Origin: Lepisosteus oculatus
Lineage: Eukaryota; Chordata; Actinopteri; Semionotiformes; Lepisosteidae
Direction of reading: 5' to 3'
Assembly: GCF_040954835.1 (NCBI RefSeq)
Contig: NC_090723.1
Span: 7,450,001-7,514,000 of the forward strand
DNA length: 64,000 nt
The translations under genes were made by a program, and so were the position numbers. This document shows, piece after piece, positions 24,530 to 37,265 of the stretch. Numbering within the stretch: position 1 is the first letter of the stretch; every line of letters begins with the position of its first letter. Under the pieces are notes generated by a model. That model was given only the letters and a program-made list of their open reading frames with translations, was not told the DNA's origin and ran no database searches.

Positions 24530-24830
24530 TAAACGGCGGCTGGTTGTGGCTGTCCGAGACTGGGTGAGACGGCTGAGGCATCGCTGCTCGGGTACCAGCG
24601 CCAGGAGACGAGATAAGAAGAACTAATGGAAGAAGCGCGGAAGAGCGGGCTAATCGTCTGCAATGGGTGCCTAGGCTACATGTCTATTCCAGCGCAAACA
24701 GGGCTTACGTTAAACTGCACGACGGCGGCAGCGATCTTGTCCAGTACGAAACCTGCTCTTCTGACACTTCATACTCCGAGCTTCTCCCCTCTCTGGAGCT
24801 CAAACCCCCGAATATACGTGTGGAATTAAT
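24530..24830 (+). other. CpG-rich block of unknown nature
   Basis: After AT-rich repeats the base composition changes sharply to CpG-rich sequence (aaacggcggctggttgtggc, gaagcgcggaagagcgggct, gcacgacggcggcagcgatc). Two overlapping + frames are open (24626-24829 and 24667-24906), but I recognise neither product. It could be the 5' part of a degenerate transposable element or an unmethylated regulatory block. Confidence 0.35.
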
Positions 24831-24910
24831 GTGGAAAAAACAAAACAAAACAATTATGAAATTAAGATCGCTTACAAAGCTCATTTGCACGTGCATTACA
24901 TTATAAAGAC

Positions 24911-25529
24911 AAACCAAATAAACGTTTTTTTTTTTACAAAAACGTAACTATTAGTTCGTCCGAGTCATGTTGAACAGCTGAGCTAGATGATAGTATTGGT
25001 GTAATTTGAGGAGCTCAGGGTGCTGTGAATTCGTACCGGCAGCTAAGGCGCGGGTTTTTAATCTCTTGCAGCACGTAAACTGTGATGCGTTTTTGGTTAT
25101 ATACGTAGGGAAAAGGGGGGGCTCTCGTGTATTTTGAATTCAATTGTCTTCTACAGGATTCCGGTTAAGGCCTGTGTTGGTTAAGGATGTGATACCTTAC
25201 CGGGAACGCCTTGGGCTTAATTTGTCAAAAGAGACAAAAGACCTAAGCATACCGTTTCGTTTAAAAGGTCAGCCAACAGATCTTGTTTCAAGATCTGAGG
25301 TTTATGTCTTTTTTTGAACAAACATTTCCACGAGATGCATTCCACACAATAGGTCCGTATGATGCTCAGACTCTCACTGTTGCTGTGCGAGATGGCACCT
25401 TAATGACACTGTTTCCTTAAAGAGGAACCAACGTCGAGTTTAGGGTTATGGTCCACGTCCCAGCCACTGTCGCTGCAGCGTGAATACTTTCATACTGAAA
25501 ACCAGCTGGGGTCGGGTTGGGGAAAAAAA
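24911..25529. other. intergenic, nothing recognised
   Basis: Non-coding sequence leading into the CpG-rich block at 25530. No repeat copies or exons are supported. Confidence 0.45.
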
Positions 25530-25880
25530 AAAACCAACGCGTTTCCTTCAAGAAAACGTGCTTGTTTATCGCCAAGGTGACACCGCTCTGAAAGCGCAAC
25601 CCGCGCAGAGGCACTGCTCGCACACGCGTGCTCGGTGGGGTCCGCGCAGAGCTGGGCGCAGCGTTGCCCCTTTAAGATCCGCAGTGACTGGACCGTGATT
25701 TGACATTTCGACAGCTCTACAGACCCCGGGTTTTTTCCACCGAAACACCTCCGACAGGGACGCGAGCTACAGCAGGTTAGTGGTCGTGCAACTGATGCGC
25801 CTTTTAAGGTGCCGGCGCGGCGGAAGAGCGCTCCGCTACCCTTGTGTGCGATTTCGGTTGTGTCGGTTTGCTCGTCGTGA
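25530..25880 (+). promoter_or_regulatory. CpG-rich orphan promoter with first-exon donor
   Basis: The region is rich in CpG (gcgcaacccgcgcag, cacacgcgtgctcgg, gggacgcgagctacagcag), has a cccctttaag motif near 25670 and offers a donor GTTAGT at 25776 after agcag. This looks like a promoter with a non-coding first exon of about 25690-25775. The gene it serves is not visible. It could be a far upstream mpp2 start or a separate non-coding transcript. The strand is inferred from the donor only. Confidence 0.45.
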
Positions 25881-26689
25881 TCACTGGCGGCTCTGGCGCT
25901 GAAGGCTGTTTTACTACTCCTGTCCTGATTGGGTCTCGGCAGGATTCTCTGATGCGGGTCGTTATGGGACAGAGAAACAATGCATTTGCCCCTTGGTAAT
26001 TTCCTATTGTCTTTTCGCCAGACGTTGCGTTCATTTGAGTGTGAAGCACAGTTGTGTGTATTATCGGTCAGCAGCTCGCTGCGCGATATGAACAGAGAGC
26101 TTGTTGCTCGCCCGTGGTGCGGTCTTGACGCTCAGACAAGCTCGCCAGCGTTGATAGTTGCTCCGTTAAAGCCTCTTGTTTTAAGGCAACGGCTTTTAGC
26201 ACGCCTCTCGACTTTTTAGTGCCAACACAGCCGTCACATTAAGGGAAATAGAGTTACTATACCTAGACAATAGAATAATGTATTGAGCTAACATGAATAC
26301 AGTTTTTTTTTTCAAAAGTCTAAGCAAACGTTCGTGATGGAACAAATCCAGAGGCTACACGGTAGGCTTGAAGCTCGCCAGTCGTGCGATAGCCGCAGTA
26401 CATCACCGGTTGACACCGTCTGAGAGCTTTTTAAGCTTTTATTTGCGGTTGGGGGTGGGGGAGAGGTTGATCTGGTTACTGGTTGTTGTGATTTCGTTCC
26501 TCATGCTGTGTCCCGCGACCCTCGTACCCCACAGCCCTTAGCAGAGGGTAGGGCCTGTGAGCATGTCAGCAGGGCTGGAAGATCTGTCTGTAAGGAGCAT
26601 CACCCCGATGAGCGTCTTCCCCACCTCATTTTCTCTCCTTTTTATCCATCCATCCACTCTCCAGAAATATTTATTTTTTGGAGAGGAAT

Positions 26690-26985
26690 GTGGGCCCCAC
26701 AGTGGTCAGCATTGTTGTCTTGCGGCGCTGGGGCCCTGGGTTCAGTTCCAGCCTTGGGGTGCTGTCTGTGTGGAGTCTGTATGTTCTCCCTGTGCTCGTG
26801 TGACCTACACAGACACACTGGGAGGTTCATTGGCTTCTGGGAAAACTGGCCCTAGCCTGTCTGACTGCCTGACCTACGATTGGACTGGTGTCCCATCCAG
26901 GGTTTCCCTGACCTTGTGCCCCGTGCTTGCTGGGATAGGCACCTGCTCCCCTGTGACCCTGCGCTGGAGGAACTGGAGCACCTAG
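26690..26985 (+). repeat. tRNA-type SINE copy 4
   Basis: The blocks gggccccacagtggtcagca, ttcagttccagccttggggt, gtgtggagtctgtatgttct, ggcttctgggaaaactggcc and gctgggataggcacctgctc follow in order. The overlapping Cys-rich open frame of 142 codons is read through this SINE and is not a gene. Confidence 0.85.
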
Positions 26986-27689
26986 AGTTGGGACAGAACA
27001 TGCAAGCTCCACACAGAAGGTGCTATAATTTGGCTTTGACTCCAGGACCCTAGAGCTGTGTCACATCAGCCCTAAACCGGTAGTCACCATGATGTCCTGC
27101 TCCTGTTTGAATTCTCCTTAAAGTATGGAAATCATTTCCCCAGCAGTATTCTCATTGCATTTGACCCTTAACTCTGCGTCTTTGACACTATATTGCAGTC
27201 ATGACCTCTATCTTTCATACTACATGAGCATTTTGCAAATGTGTCCAGAATAATAAGAGACAGCTGTGAATGTTTTGTGCTTCATTTGTGCAGTGAGTCC
27301 TCATCTGCCCCACCCCCAACCACAAATCCAGAGTGATCATTCTGCCGTGCTCCTGCAGATGTGTGCATGAGTATGCAGAACACCACCTACTGTATATGAC
27401 AGGGAGACCTCTCGTCCAAATGTGCGGGATGTTTTGTTCTCTCCAGAGCAACCATCTTCCTAGGTAATACAAAAACTCATTCAGAAGGGCAGGTCTGTGT
27501 TGCCGGAACATATTGTTTACAGTTTCTGAGTACATACAAACTGGCACCACCTTTTTGATGATGGAAATTCTCTGGGCATCACAATAAGCTAGGCTCAGTT
27601 CCGACGCGTTCTGGGTTTGATTGCAATGGATGGGAGGGGGGGCGAGTTGGCCTTGTGGCTGTTAGTTGTTCAGAACCAGGCAGAGAGCA

Positions 27690-27830
27690 GGTGATGTGCT
27701 TAGGTGTGTGATGTCACGAGGCAGGTGACAGGCTAAGGGGTGTGATGTCATGAGGCAGGTGACAGGCTACGGGGTGTGATGTCATGAGGCAGGTGATGTG
27801 CTTAGGGCTGTGATGTCATGAGGCATGTCA
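27690..27830. repeat. 34-bp tandem repeat with TGATGTCA in each unit
   Basis: TGATGTCA occurs at 27709, 27743, 27777 and 27811, exactly 34 bp apart. Each is followed by a variant of tgaggcaggtgacaggcta. The octamer is one transition away from the CRE palindrome TGACGTCA. Confidence 0.93.
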
Positions 27831-30799
27831 CTGAGTTGAAAGCTCAGGTGTATATCAGGTGTGAAGGTGTGGAAGTGGCAATTAGTTAAAGTGGTTATGT
27901 TAGTGCTCTGAGATTGCTGATTTTCTTTTCAGTAATATTTTAGTGTAAGACTTGTTTCCCACATGCATTCTCAAGATTTGCAAGGAGCAGTGCCTGATTT
28001 TTCAACCGATCACAGGGACATTCAAGAGTGCTGCAAGAGGACTTGTTGGAGATGGAAGGGTTGCTAAAAGGAATCAAGCGAGCCATTCCATTCTGCAGGA
28101 GCAGGGATGTTTTTCTTTTTGACTGTGGTTTTTTTTCTACAGCAGGAGCTCCGGCACTTAGTTTTGTGATGTCAAAGGATCAGAGAGGAGTAACAGTGAG
28201 CTCAGGCTTGTGGAACCGCTGTGAAAGCATTTAAACTTTTAGCTCTTCCACAATGATAAAGCCCCCCCCACCTTTATACCTTACAGGAGAAAAACATCTT
28301 TAAATGATTTTGAGAGCTGTAAAATCTGTTTTTTTTATGTAGACTGTATGTATCTTGAAGGAGTTTTCAAGCATCTTAAGATTTCTTCCGTTAAAACCAC
28401 ACAGAGGCACAGAAGGAAACCTGCCTTGTTCTTCTAATTGGTCCCGAGAAAGCAGGCAGCGAGCGTTTGTGTACTGACATGCCACTCAGTCAGGAGTCCT
28501 GTGATATGCAAAGATAAAATGATTTCAGGTCTGTGATCGGTATAGTAGTCCTTCTCCAGCCTTTCACGCAGAGCCTAAATGATGCGTGGGTGAATGACTG
28601 CAACAGTTACAAACGAAAGGGGACCGCTCAGCTCACCTACTGTAGCTAGTTTGGTACTTACTACCTAATTGGTCCAAAGATCTCATCCACCTGGTTCATT
28701 TAAGAAACCACGGTATCAGCTTCAACAAATATGGCCGTGTAACTTGTTCTCTACCCCCACAACTCTTTGTGTGAAGTGATAATTCTGAGATTTAAATGCA
28801 CTTTTGTCCTGGTGTGTTTCACTTTCATTCTGACGTCCACTGGGTTTTCTTAATTTAATACATATCTGATGGTTTCAGCAATTTACAGGTGATGCTGGTG
28901 CTAATTTTTAGAAACCAGATTATAAAGCTAGCTGGATTGGGGTCCAGGTCTGGACACTCCTACTCTTCACTCTTACGCTCAGTTGCTGATAATATTGTAA
29001 GCCTGTTTCTCAGCGTACCCTTCCATACCATTATCACCATGATTTAACTGGGCTTTACTGTGTTTGTGGTTCTTCCAGCACAGGTGCACAAGCCAAGCTC
29101 TTAATCAGAAGGAAATTGATTTCTAGCTGTTTTTAAACTCTATTGGATCTTAAAAAGGGTTTTGTGATGCTTGGGGGTAGACGTGGCACTGTCCACTCAG
29201 GTGATTCTGATTTAAGCAGAATAAAATGTTCATTGTGGGAGTGAGCAATATGTTTTTACCTCCCTTTCTGTGTCTGTTCATCATGGATCGATCTCCTGTT
29301 AAGGGCTGTTTAGTTTGAAATAATGGAGCAAATTCTTAATCAGCAATTTCAGGAGAGACTACAGGCTAAGGTTGATGGAAATAATATACATTAACTGGGG
29401 TGTTTTTAAAACCAAATGTATGAATTACACAAATCCAACACAGGCACCAGTCAGCACAGGTGATTAAGGGCCCAGCTGGAATGAAAATCATTATACCTAG
29501 GGATTCACCCAAGACCATGGTCTGAGAACGGCTGCTATAATGCAGTGTTGCCATTCAACAGCCTTTGGAGTAGTTTAGTGAGTCTTGGCAGTTTCCTGTA
29601 CAGGCCTCTGTGACTGCATTGCTTGATCCAAAGTGACGCGCCACTCCTGGTGCTGCTTTTCAGCTACACCGTGGGGTAATTTGATCAAATTTGATCAAAT
29701 GTTTATCAGCAGAAGGAAAAGCAAAATATGAGTCAGCCAAAAGCCAAAACTAAACAAAATAAAATACAGGAATGTAGACCTCGGTTGTGTGTTCACTAAA
29801 GAGTGAATGCTCAGTGTGTAGGAGCTAGCTTTACAGTCACATGAGTAGACCTTCATTCATAACCTTCTGTGCAATTAAGGAGCATGCAACACCTAGTTTT
29901 GTTCAGATCGCTGATCGGCTATTTAATGTAACTGCATATACTGTAGCTTTACATGTGCTTGTGGGGTTATTTTAAAATGTGAGGTCTGAGCCATGAAATG
30001 TCAATTTGATTCTTGACAAGCCCCTTGTTGCTGACTTGTGAATGAACTCCTGAGGTTGCAGACTTTGTCACACATGGGAGGCATGTTTGTCACAAATGCT
30101 CCTTGTTAGAATCCCAGCTTTCCTACAGGAGCTTCTCTATAGCCATCAGAATGCTACACTTTAAAGGTGTGGGTAATCCCTAAAAGTGCTAATTTATTCT
30201 GGGATTTTTTGTAATACAATAACCAAAAATATTAAATATTTGAACAGACAAAATACTGGGTCTTCATTTGATTGTTTATGCCTGTTGGTCTCAAATCTAT
30301 TGAGAACTGCTATTTTCAGAACAGGCTCATTAAGGCAACATTATTACTGAATACACAAGGAGAGGTTCTGTGCATGGAACGTTACATTTTTTTAAATCTC
30401 TGCTGCATTAATATTTATAAACAGGGACCAAAAGCAGTAATTCATGCCTATTGTACACTGTGAGCTGTAGCACTTTTGTTGAGCTATTCTCCACCTCGCC
30501 TGTTAATTCACAGACGTCACGCTGAGAGACGAGCAGCTGGAAGAGATTGGAGAATGTCTGGCTCTTCTCCTTTCCCAGTCCCAGCTGTATAAGTGTGTGC
30601 CCGATTTCCCATTTGTTTTACACTTGCGTTTCTCACTCAGTTGCTGTTTCACATCAGACATTATGGAAAGGATTATGGATCAAACGTGTCCAGCGGTGAT
30701 CTTGGATAATGGATGTCCAGGTGCTGTTTTTCTACTTTAGCAGGTATATCCACATTCCAGAAAGAGCTGTGGGACTCTTAATCCTCTGCCTATAAATGT

Positions 30800-31328
30800 T
30801 ATATCACTGTGCAACTCACAACTGGCAGCTGGGCCAGTACCCGGATGGGAGACCTCCTGGGAGAGCTTAGCTTGCTACTGGAAGAGGTGTCAGTGGGACC
30901 AGTAGGGGGCGCTTTCCTTGTGGTCTGTATGGTCCTAATACCCCAGTATGGTGACGGGGACACTACACTGTAAAAAGGCACCACCCTTCAGATGGGAAGT
31001 AAAACTGAAGTCCTGACTCTCTGTGGTCTTTAAAAATCCCAGGGCGTATCTCAAAAAGAGTAGGGGTGTCACCCCAGCATCCTGGCCAGATTACTCATTG
31101 GCCTTTAATAATTATGGCCTCCTAATAATATTGAATTTGGCTTCATCACTCCGTTCTCCTCCCCACTGAGAGCTGGTGTGTGCGGAGTGTACTGGCGCAC
31201 TATGGCTGCCGTTGCATCATCCAGGCGGGGCTGCACACTGGTGGTGGTGGAGGGGATCCCCATTACCTGTACAGCGCTCTGAGTGGAGTGTCCAGAAAAA
31301 CGCTATATAAATGTCAGGAATTATTATA
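30800..31328 (+). repeat. 5S rRNA-derived SINE, near full length
   Basis: The head contains tacccggatgggagacctcc, matching the intermediate element/box C part of 5S rRNA (tacttggatgggagaccgcc). The body has agtgggaccagtagggggcg, aatcccagggcgtatctcaa and tgccgttgcatcatccaggc. The tail is cgctatataaatgtcaggaa followed by ATT-rich sequence. The box A part of the 5S head is shortened here compared with the copy at 62118. Confidence 0.88.
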
Positions 31329-32162
31329 AAAGCTTGAAAGGATCATGAATTTTTGTTACATTCAGCAGGAAAGTCTGGAGTGGACAATTCTGCAGGGAAG
31401 CTTGTTTCCATCCCGTTACGTCTCTAAATTCTTAACCAAATAACCAGTTCAAGAATTCCAATAATTAGGCCAATTATTCCACACCATAGATACTAACAAT
31501 TCCTTAAACATCTTCAGTGATCTTTTCTACGAAACAGAACATACTGTAGGCTAGCATGCATGTGTGCAAGGGATTGCACAAGTTTAGTTTGTGCACGACA
31601 ACAAAATATTATTACCTCTTACTTGAAGAAAGATTGCTAATTGAGGATAAAGGCGAACATTCGTGATTCGAGTTACTTAGGGAAATGTGTAAAAAAGTGC
31701 AGGAGGTGTGAAATGAATTAGCTCACACCTTGTTAAAGACAGGACCTGCTCATGAACTGGACAAACGAGTAAGCCATTCACAATCGCTAACTACCTCAGT
31801 GCTAAAAAAATCAGGGGAAATCGGATATGAGGAACTAAGGCATTTGAAATGATTGCTTTAACTTCTTCTTATGGCTGTGGTTTATTATCAATAAAATGAA
31901 AAGAAACGAGAAATACAAACTACTATTCCGTATCTACACACACACTGCCACCATGTTCATACAGGAGGTGTGTTTGTGCTGGTCTGTGCCTGATCTGAAG
32001 GTTGTTGACTGAGGGTGCAGATGAGTGTGCAGTGAGGTGCGGACTGACTTGTCTTTACAGCAGACCTCCTTTCTGACATTCAAACCGTGGTGAACGTTTT
32101 CTTATCCTTAAGAGGCAAGCAATGGTTCACCAAGTGAATAACATGCCTCCATGTTCTATCTG

Positions 32163-32445
32163 CTTCATCCAATTCGCAGTTGCAGATGAGCAGTAGGCGC
32201 AAGGCAGGGTACACCCTGGATGGGACACCAGTCCATCACAGGGCACACACACATTCACACCTGGGTCAATTTTCTTGGAAGCCAGTCAACCTACTAGTAA
32301 GGTTTTGTGAGGATACTGGAGCACCTAGAGGAAACCCACATGAACGTGGGAAGAATTTACCAAGTCCACACTGATAGCATGCCAGGAACTGAACCCAGGA
32401 CCCCAGCAGTGTGAGGCAGCAGTTGTAACCATCGTTTCGCCCAGA
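32163..32445 (-). repeat. tRNA-type SINE copy 5 (reverse)
   Basis: Reverse-complement blocks of the SINE are seen: aggcgcaaggcagggtacac, ccctggatgggacaccagtc, catcacagggcacacacaca, then gaactgaacccaggacccca and aggcagcagttgtaaccatc as the reversed tRNA-like head. Confidence 0.85.
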
Positions 32446-32890
32446 TGAACAACATGAACTTCAAATCTAGGAAGGTAATAAAATATCAAAGTAGAAAGGT
32501 GTTACTTTGCTCTGCAGTATTAATATCTATATTGTAATGCTTACGGCCGACAGGCACTGTGTAAGTTACAATATATTTATACTTCTAAAGTGTTTGTTGA
32601 AGACAAATTATTTCAGCATACTGACAAGATTCTGAAGCTATACATTATTAGAGATTAAAGGTTTTCATAGAATTACTTGTATTTACGTGTGCATATATAT
32701 ATACACACATTATGGGTACCCCCAGCTGTTCAGGAGTTGAAGTGAGCACTTAGAAGAAGTGTGTTATAATGATGCAGCATTTGCGAAACAAAACAGTTTA
32801 ACCTCCGTTTATTTTTTTAAGCTTATAGTGCGGGTTGTCATGGAAACACTGTTTAAAAGTAAAATGGAGCTGGTAGTTGTCGTGGATACG

Positions 32891-33300
32891 AAAGCTTCCT
32901 CTCCCTCCCCGAGTGGTAATGAGCGGTGCTGAACAGGCATGCTCGGCTGGGGGTTATTTTTAGTCGGAGCGGACGTCACACATGTAGAGGCTGGGGATTA
33001 TCAGCCGAGTGTTTGTAATGAGTCGTGGGGCGGCAGCTCTTTGTCGCCGCTGGGAGGTGCACATTTCTCAGAGGGGCTCGGCACAGCATCAGGAAGGCAG
33101 GCTCGCTTTCCCGAAGCCCCGCAGTCCGTACTTTTTAAACTCGTCCGTGCGCTGTTGTCAAGCGATATAATGTAGCCGGGGCGGAAGACAGCCTTTTGAT
33201 TGCTATCGCTCGGTTTCGATCTTCTGTCAAAGGTTATTTTTATTGACGCACAGCGCACAGCGGGGTCTGGAATGTGCTCGTTAGGCCCCTTTCCTTCAAA
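32891..33300. promoter_or_regulatory. CpG-rich candidate promoter or enhancer
   Basis: A local CpG-rich block sits in AT-rich surroundings. It includes a MEF2-type site (ttatttttag at 32958), a CRE half site (gacgtcac at 32974), gtcgtggggcggcag and cgtccgtgcgctgttgtc. No protein start or convincing donor was identified. It may be a distal element or an alternative start of mpp2 transcription; the evidence is compositional only. Confidence 0.35.
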
Positions 33301-36300
33301 ATAGGTTGCGCTACCAAATTGCACTTCAGGTTATCAGCCGCGGCTGTATTGGACACAGTCCTGGTTCCCCATGTGGTCTGACCCATGTGCCGTTTAGGCT
33401 ACTCTTCTGTAAGACAGCTTGTACTCTACTCTCCCTGAGCTAATGTTTTCTGAAACTGAACTAGAGGTTTCGAAAAGGTCTGAGTGACTCGCCACTGTTG
33501 TCCAGGAAGCAGCAGCTCGGCTTCACTGAGATCTGGATCTGCAAACTTTCCCCAGGAAGCCTGCCCTTGCTGAATGTTTTGTAATGCACCGGAGTGACTG
33601 GGTTCTCGGTTCTTGTGATTTCCTTGGCTGAAGATAAGCAAGGTGCAGTTCCTTTAACCTGTCGGTGCATGACATGTATTTCACAAAGTAAATGCACCGA
33701 ACTGTAGTGTGTGCGTGCATGAGCAAGTGTGTGGTGGGGGTGTTTAAGTCTTCCTCTTGGAACAAGAAAACTTTAAAAAGCACGCAGTTGGGATTCCTTT
33801 GTTCTGTGATTACTGCTATACACAGGGCACTGGGCTTTAGTCTTTCCTGGCAAACACTCATTGTTTCTGCCACAATTCCAATCCCCAGGGATCTTGATAA
33901 GCTAAATCTTTTTTTATTTTAAATATGAATGCATTTAAAAGCACAGGATGCACAGGAATTCATTCCCATAGTTATCTCGGTGGCTCTTTCTTTATTTGAT
34001 GGAGAATGACTATATGAGCAAAGGCTTAGTGAATAACAGCACACAGTAGAGACGCACGGTTTTGACAGATGACAGGACTGCAGGCCAGCAAGGGTACTAC
34101 AAATACTTTTCCAGGTCTCTGTCCCAAACAGAGACCCATGCTGTTGCATGCATTTCATCCACAGGACCAAACCCACGAGGCCACGTAATCACAGATTTTA
34201 AACCATTTGAAGTGGTTGCTTGATCTTAACATCATATACAAACACATAAGAAATCTGTTGGTCAGTACAGTACAACAGTGATTTGCTATCTTTTACCACA
34301 GAGGTCTGGAGATCAAAACTCCTGCATGTTCTTTAGCTCCATGTCTGTCAGAACTTCACCAGACTGTAGCAGACTGGACTAGAGAGGATGTTTGCTTTCA
34401 CAGAAAGGACTGGAGGCATGCTGAGGTATGTGGACATGATATAATTCAAGGGTCAATTGTCCCTTTGAAACCAGAATACTTATTTCAGTAGTTATTCCCC
34501 TAAATTGAGCTTGATCAGTTTAAACCTTCTCTCTCCTTCATTGTCTTTTCCCAGTCTGGTTGTCTTTTCTGTAGGCATGAGTTCATGACCCATTTCCTCC
34601 AGTTGGCATCATCCTTGTGCAAACAGTCTGTGTGCTGAAGCACTAAGGTAAGCCAGGGGACCATCGCTCAGTATGAAAAACAGATCCCAGCAAGGCAGAG
34701 TTCTGTTAAAAAAACCCTCAGCCGCAAATATCATTAAGAGCTTTACAGCTACTACATGAATTACATTTTCATAATTAAAAAATGTCCACTGCAAGTTTTT
34801 TTTTCCCAGTAATCCCTTTGGCTGACCGTGCAAACATGCAGAGGAGCTGTTCTCTCTTTTTTTTGTGTGTGTGAATGGATCTTTTGCAAATTGGAAGGCA
34901 AGGCCTGTGTGCGCATTAGACTGCAGTTAGGTTTCTGGCTGTCATTCCGTATCGCTGTAGATCACTTTGATTTGTGCTGGCAATTGCACAGCGGCGAGGT
35001 CCACCACATTACTGGCACTCTCTGGGAGATCTGTCTCCCGAAATCTGACCAGCAGCGCCCCAGTCAGGGAGTGTGGATGAAACAACTATCTTCGCCGACC
35101 CTCGTCATCCTAACAGAATCGCACATTCGAATGAGCGAGAGTTAATGGCTACATGGACACACAGTTTTCACTGTCTTCAGCATAACCACACTACTTGTAC
35201 AGTATATATTGCATACGCCATGGACACAGAGCAGCTCTACTTATATTGAGTTTTATTCCATTTCTATTCCATCTATTATCATGTAACCTTATTTTCATAA
35301 GTTTTGTGAGCTGGCGGAAAATACATTTCATTGCCAGCAACTACTGCTGCACGCTGTGTTGTTGTGCATTTGATAAATACATTTTGATTTGATTGGATTT
35401 GTTAATGTTATCCCTGCAGTGCCAGTTTGAGATTGTAGCTTTAATTTCTGTCCTCTATTGTGCCAAATGTTCCATTATGGAAGGTGGTGGGCAGGGACTG
35501 GAGAGGTAGCCACAGGCATGCATTACTAAAAGCAGAAGTGCTGAAGGTGTGACTGGGTTAGTCAATATTTCTGGTTCTCACACAATGACAGCCTGCTGCT
35601 CTCAGTCCTCAGTATGGGATCTGGATCCAAGTTATCTAGACTATCGATGCACTGGCTACAACATAGTACCTGTAGCTGGGAATCTCACCCTGCTGGAACC
35701 ATCTTGACTGGAAACAAGAAGCCTGTTGAGGTTTCTAGACGATTGCTCAGAAGAACTGCATTATCTGCCTACTACTGGTAGTAGTACTCCCTACTAGAGC
35801 TGTAGCAGCTTTTTAGGGTTGTAGGTGCAGTCTTTAGTCATCGCGTAATGATGGACTGTAGAAAGAAAATGTTAAAACCCCAGATCTCTTAAAAAGTTAT
35901 CAGTACAAACGTTTGTGAAGTCAGGGTTTGGCAAAACTTTAAATGCTTTTTTTCCATTCTGTGGGGGACTGCAGATTGCCCAGTGCTGTCGTGATCTCTT
36001 TAAATCCCGGCCCTCTGTGGCTCAGTCTCTTGAGAAACAACCTGTTCATGTGAGCAGGCAGAATTGAGCCTGTTTGCTTGGCAGATTTCTGCTTCCAATT
36101 ACCAAAAGGACAAAGTAATCCCATCAAAGGAAACTGTTCCCAACTAACTGATCTGGATCTGTTTTACCCAGCTTCGACTCCTCTTGTCTGTAGTGGAGAG
36201 CCTTTAGAGATTTATGAGTCAGTGGACTTCATTTGGACGTGTAGGTGAAAGAAGCGTTTTATGTTGATGTGCAAAATGTACATCTCATGCTCACTCGAAA

Positions 36301-36564
36301 TGTGGAAAAAGAACTTACTGTCATTGCCCGCAGTCTTCTGTTGTGCAAAGTAGGTCAATCTACAGTGACAGCTGCTTCTTTTTAATGTTCGAATATTAGC
36401 AACGCTGAGTAAAAAACAGAAAAAGTACGCTAATTAGTCATAATAATCCAGTATTTGGTGATGAGATGGCTGTGCAGTTTATAAAGGCCTCTCACTATAT
36501 GACCTTTGACCTTTCCCCAAGCAGAGCTCAATGAAGACAAACCCCTCAAGCAGTAAACAGTGCT
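33301..36564. other. intergenic, nothing firmly recognised
   Basis: AT-rich non-coding sequence. The part at 35190-35400 ends gataaatacattttgatttg, resembling the 3' tail of a LINE, but no coding remnant precedes it clearly. Confidence 0.4.
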
Positions 36565-36795
36565 GTGCTACCTGCATGGAGTTTGTATGTTCTCCCTGTG
36601 TTTGCATGGGTTTCTTCCCACAGTCCCAAAAAACAAAAGGTTGATTAATTGGCTTCTGGGGAAAATTGGCCCTGGTGTGAGTTGGTGCCCTGCAACGGAT
36701 TGGCATCCCAAGCCCATTGCTTGCTGGGATAGGCTCTGGCTATCCACTATGACCCTAAATTAGATAAAGTGGTAAAACATGGCTGGACGGATGCT
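36565..36795 (+). repeat. tRNA-type SINE copy 6 (5'-truncated)
   Basis: It has ctgcatggagtttgtatgtt, gggtttcttcccacagtccc, ggcttctggggaaaattggc, tgccctgcaacggattggca and attgcttgctgggataggct. The tRNA-like head is largely missing. Confidence 0.8.
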
Positions 36796-37020
36796 GTCAA
36801 TCTGTCTTTGGGTATGTGCAGAGTGCAGATATCTTGCTGTTGTTGCTGTGAATAAGTGATCTTATTCACTGAAGTGGCATCACCTCGCTGTGGGCACTGT
36901 GTTCCATCTTCCCTGGAGGTTGTTAGGATGGCTCTCCCACCCTGATTTCTTTTCTTTACCGCTTAAGTGTTGCCGTGGCAACCAGGAATTAGGCATCCCT
37001 GATGAGATCACTTCGGCCCT

Positions 37021-37265
37021 ATTTAATTTCTTGCATGAGGAATTTGTCTTTTCGCAGACCCCAGCTTGCTCTCCAAGAGACACACAGACAGGGAGAGAAG
37101 CTGGGGGTCAGAGCGCAGGGTCAGCCATTTATACAGCGCCCCTGGAGCAGTTAGGGTTAAGGGCCTTGCTCAGGGGCCCAACGGAGTAGGATTCCTCTGC
37201 CAGCCGCAGGATTTGAACCAGGAACCTACCAGCCACAGGCGCAGATCCTGAGCCACAGAGCCACC
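37021..37265 (+). repeat. dispersed repeat family B, copy 2
   Basis: Same blocks as 6600-6862: tttcttgcatgaggaatttg, agacacacagacagggagag, cagcgcccctggagcagtt, gggccttgctcaggggccca and agagccaccgctcc. Confidence 0.8.

Larger units (their letters stand above)
25881..32890. other. intergenic with SINEs and a 34-bp repeat
   Basis: It holds the SINEs at 26690-26985, 30800-31328 and 32163-32445 and the tandem repeat at 27690-27830. Between them is AT-rich non-coding DNA. No exon could be supported on either strand. Confidence 0.45.

Noticed and set aside
26557..26985. 142-codon Cys/Ser-rich frame
   Set aside because: It reads through tRNA-type SINE copy 4.
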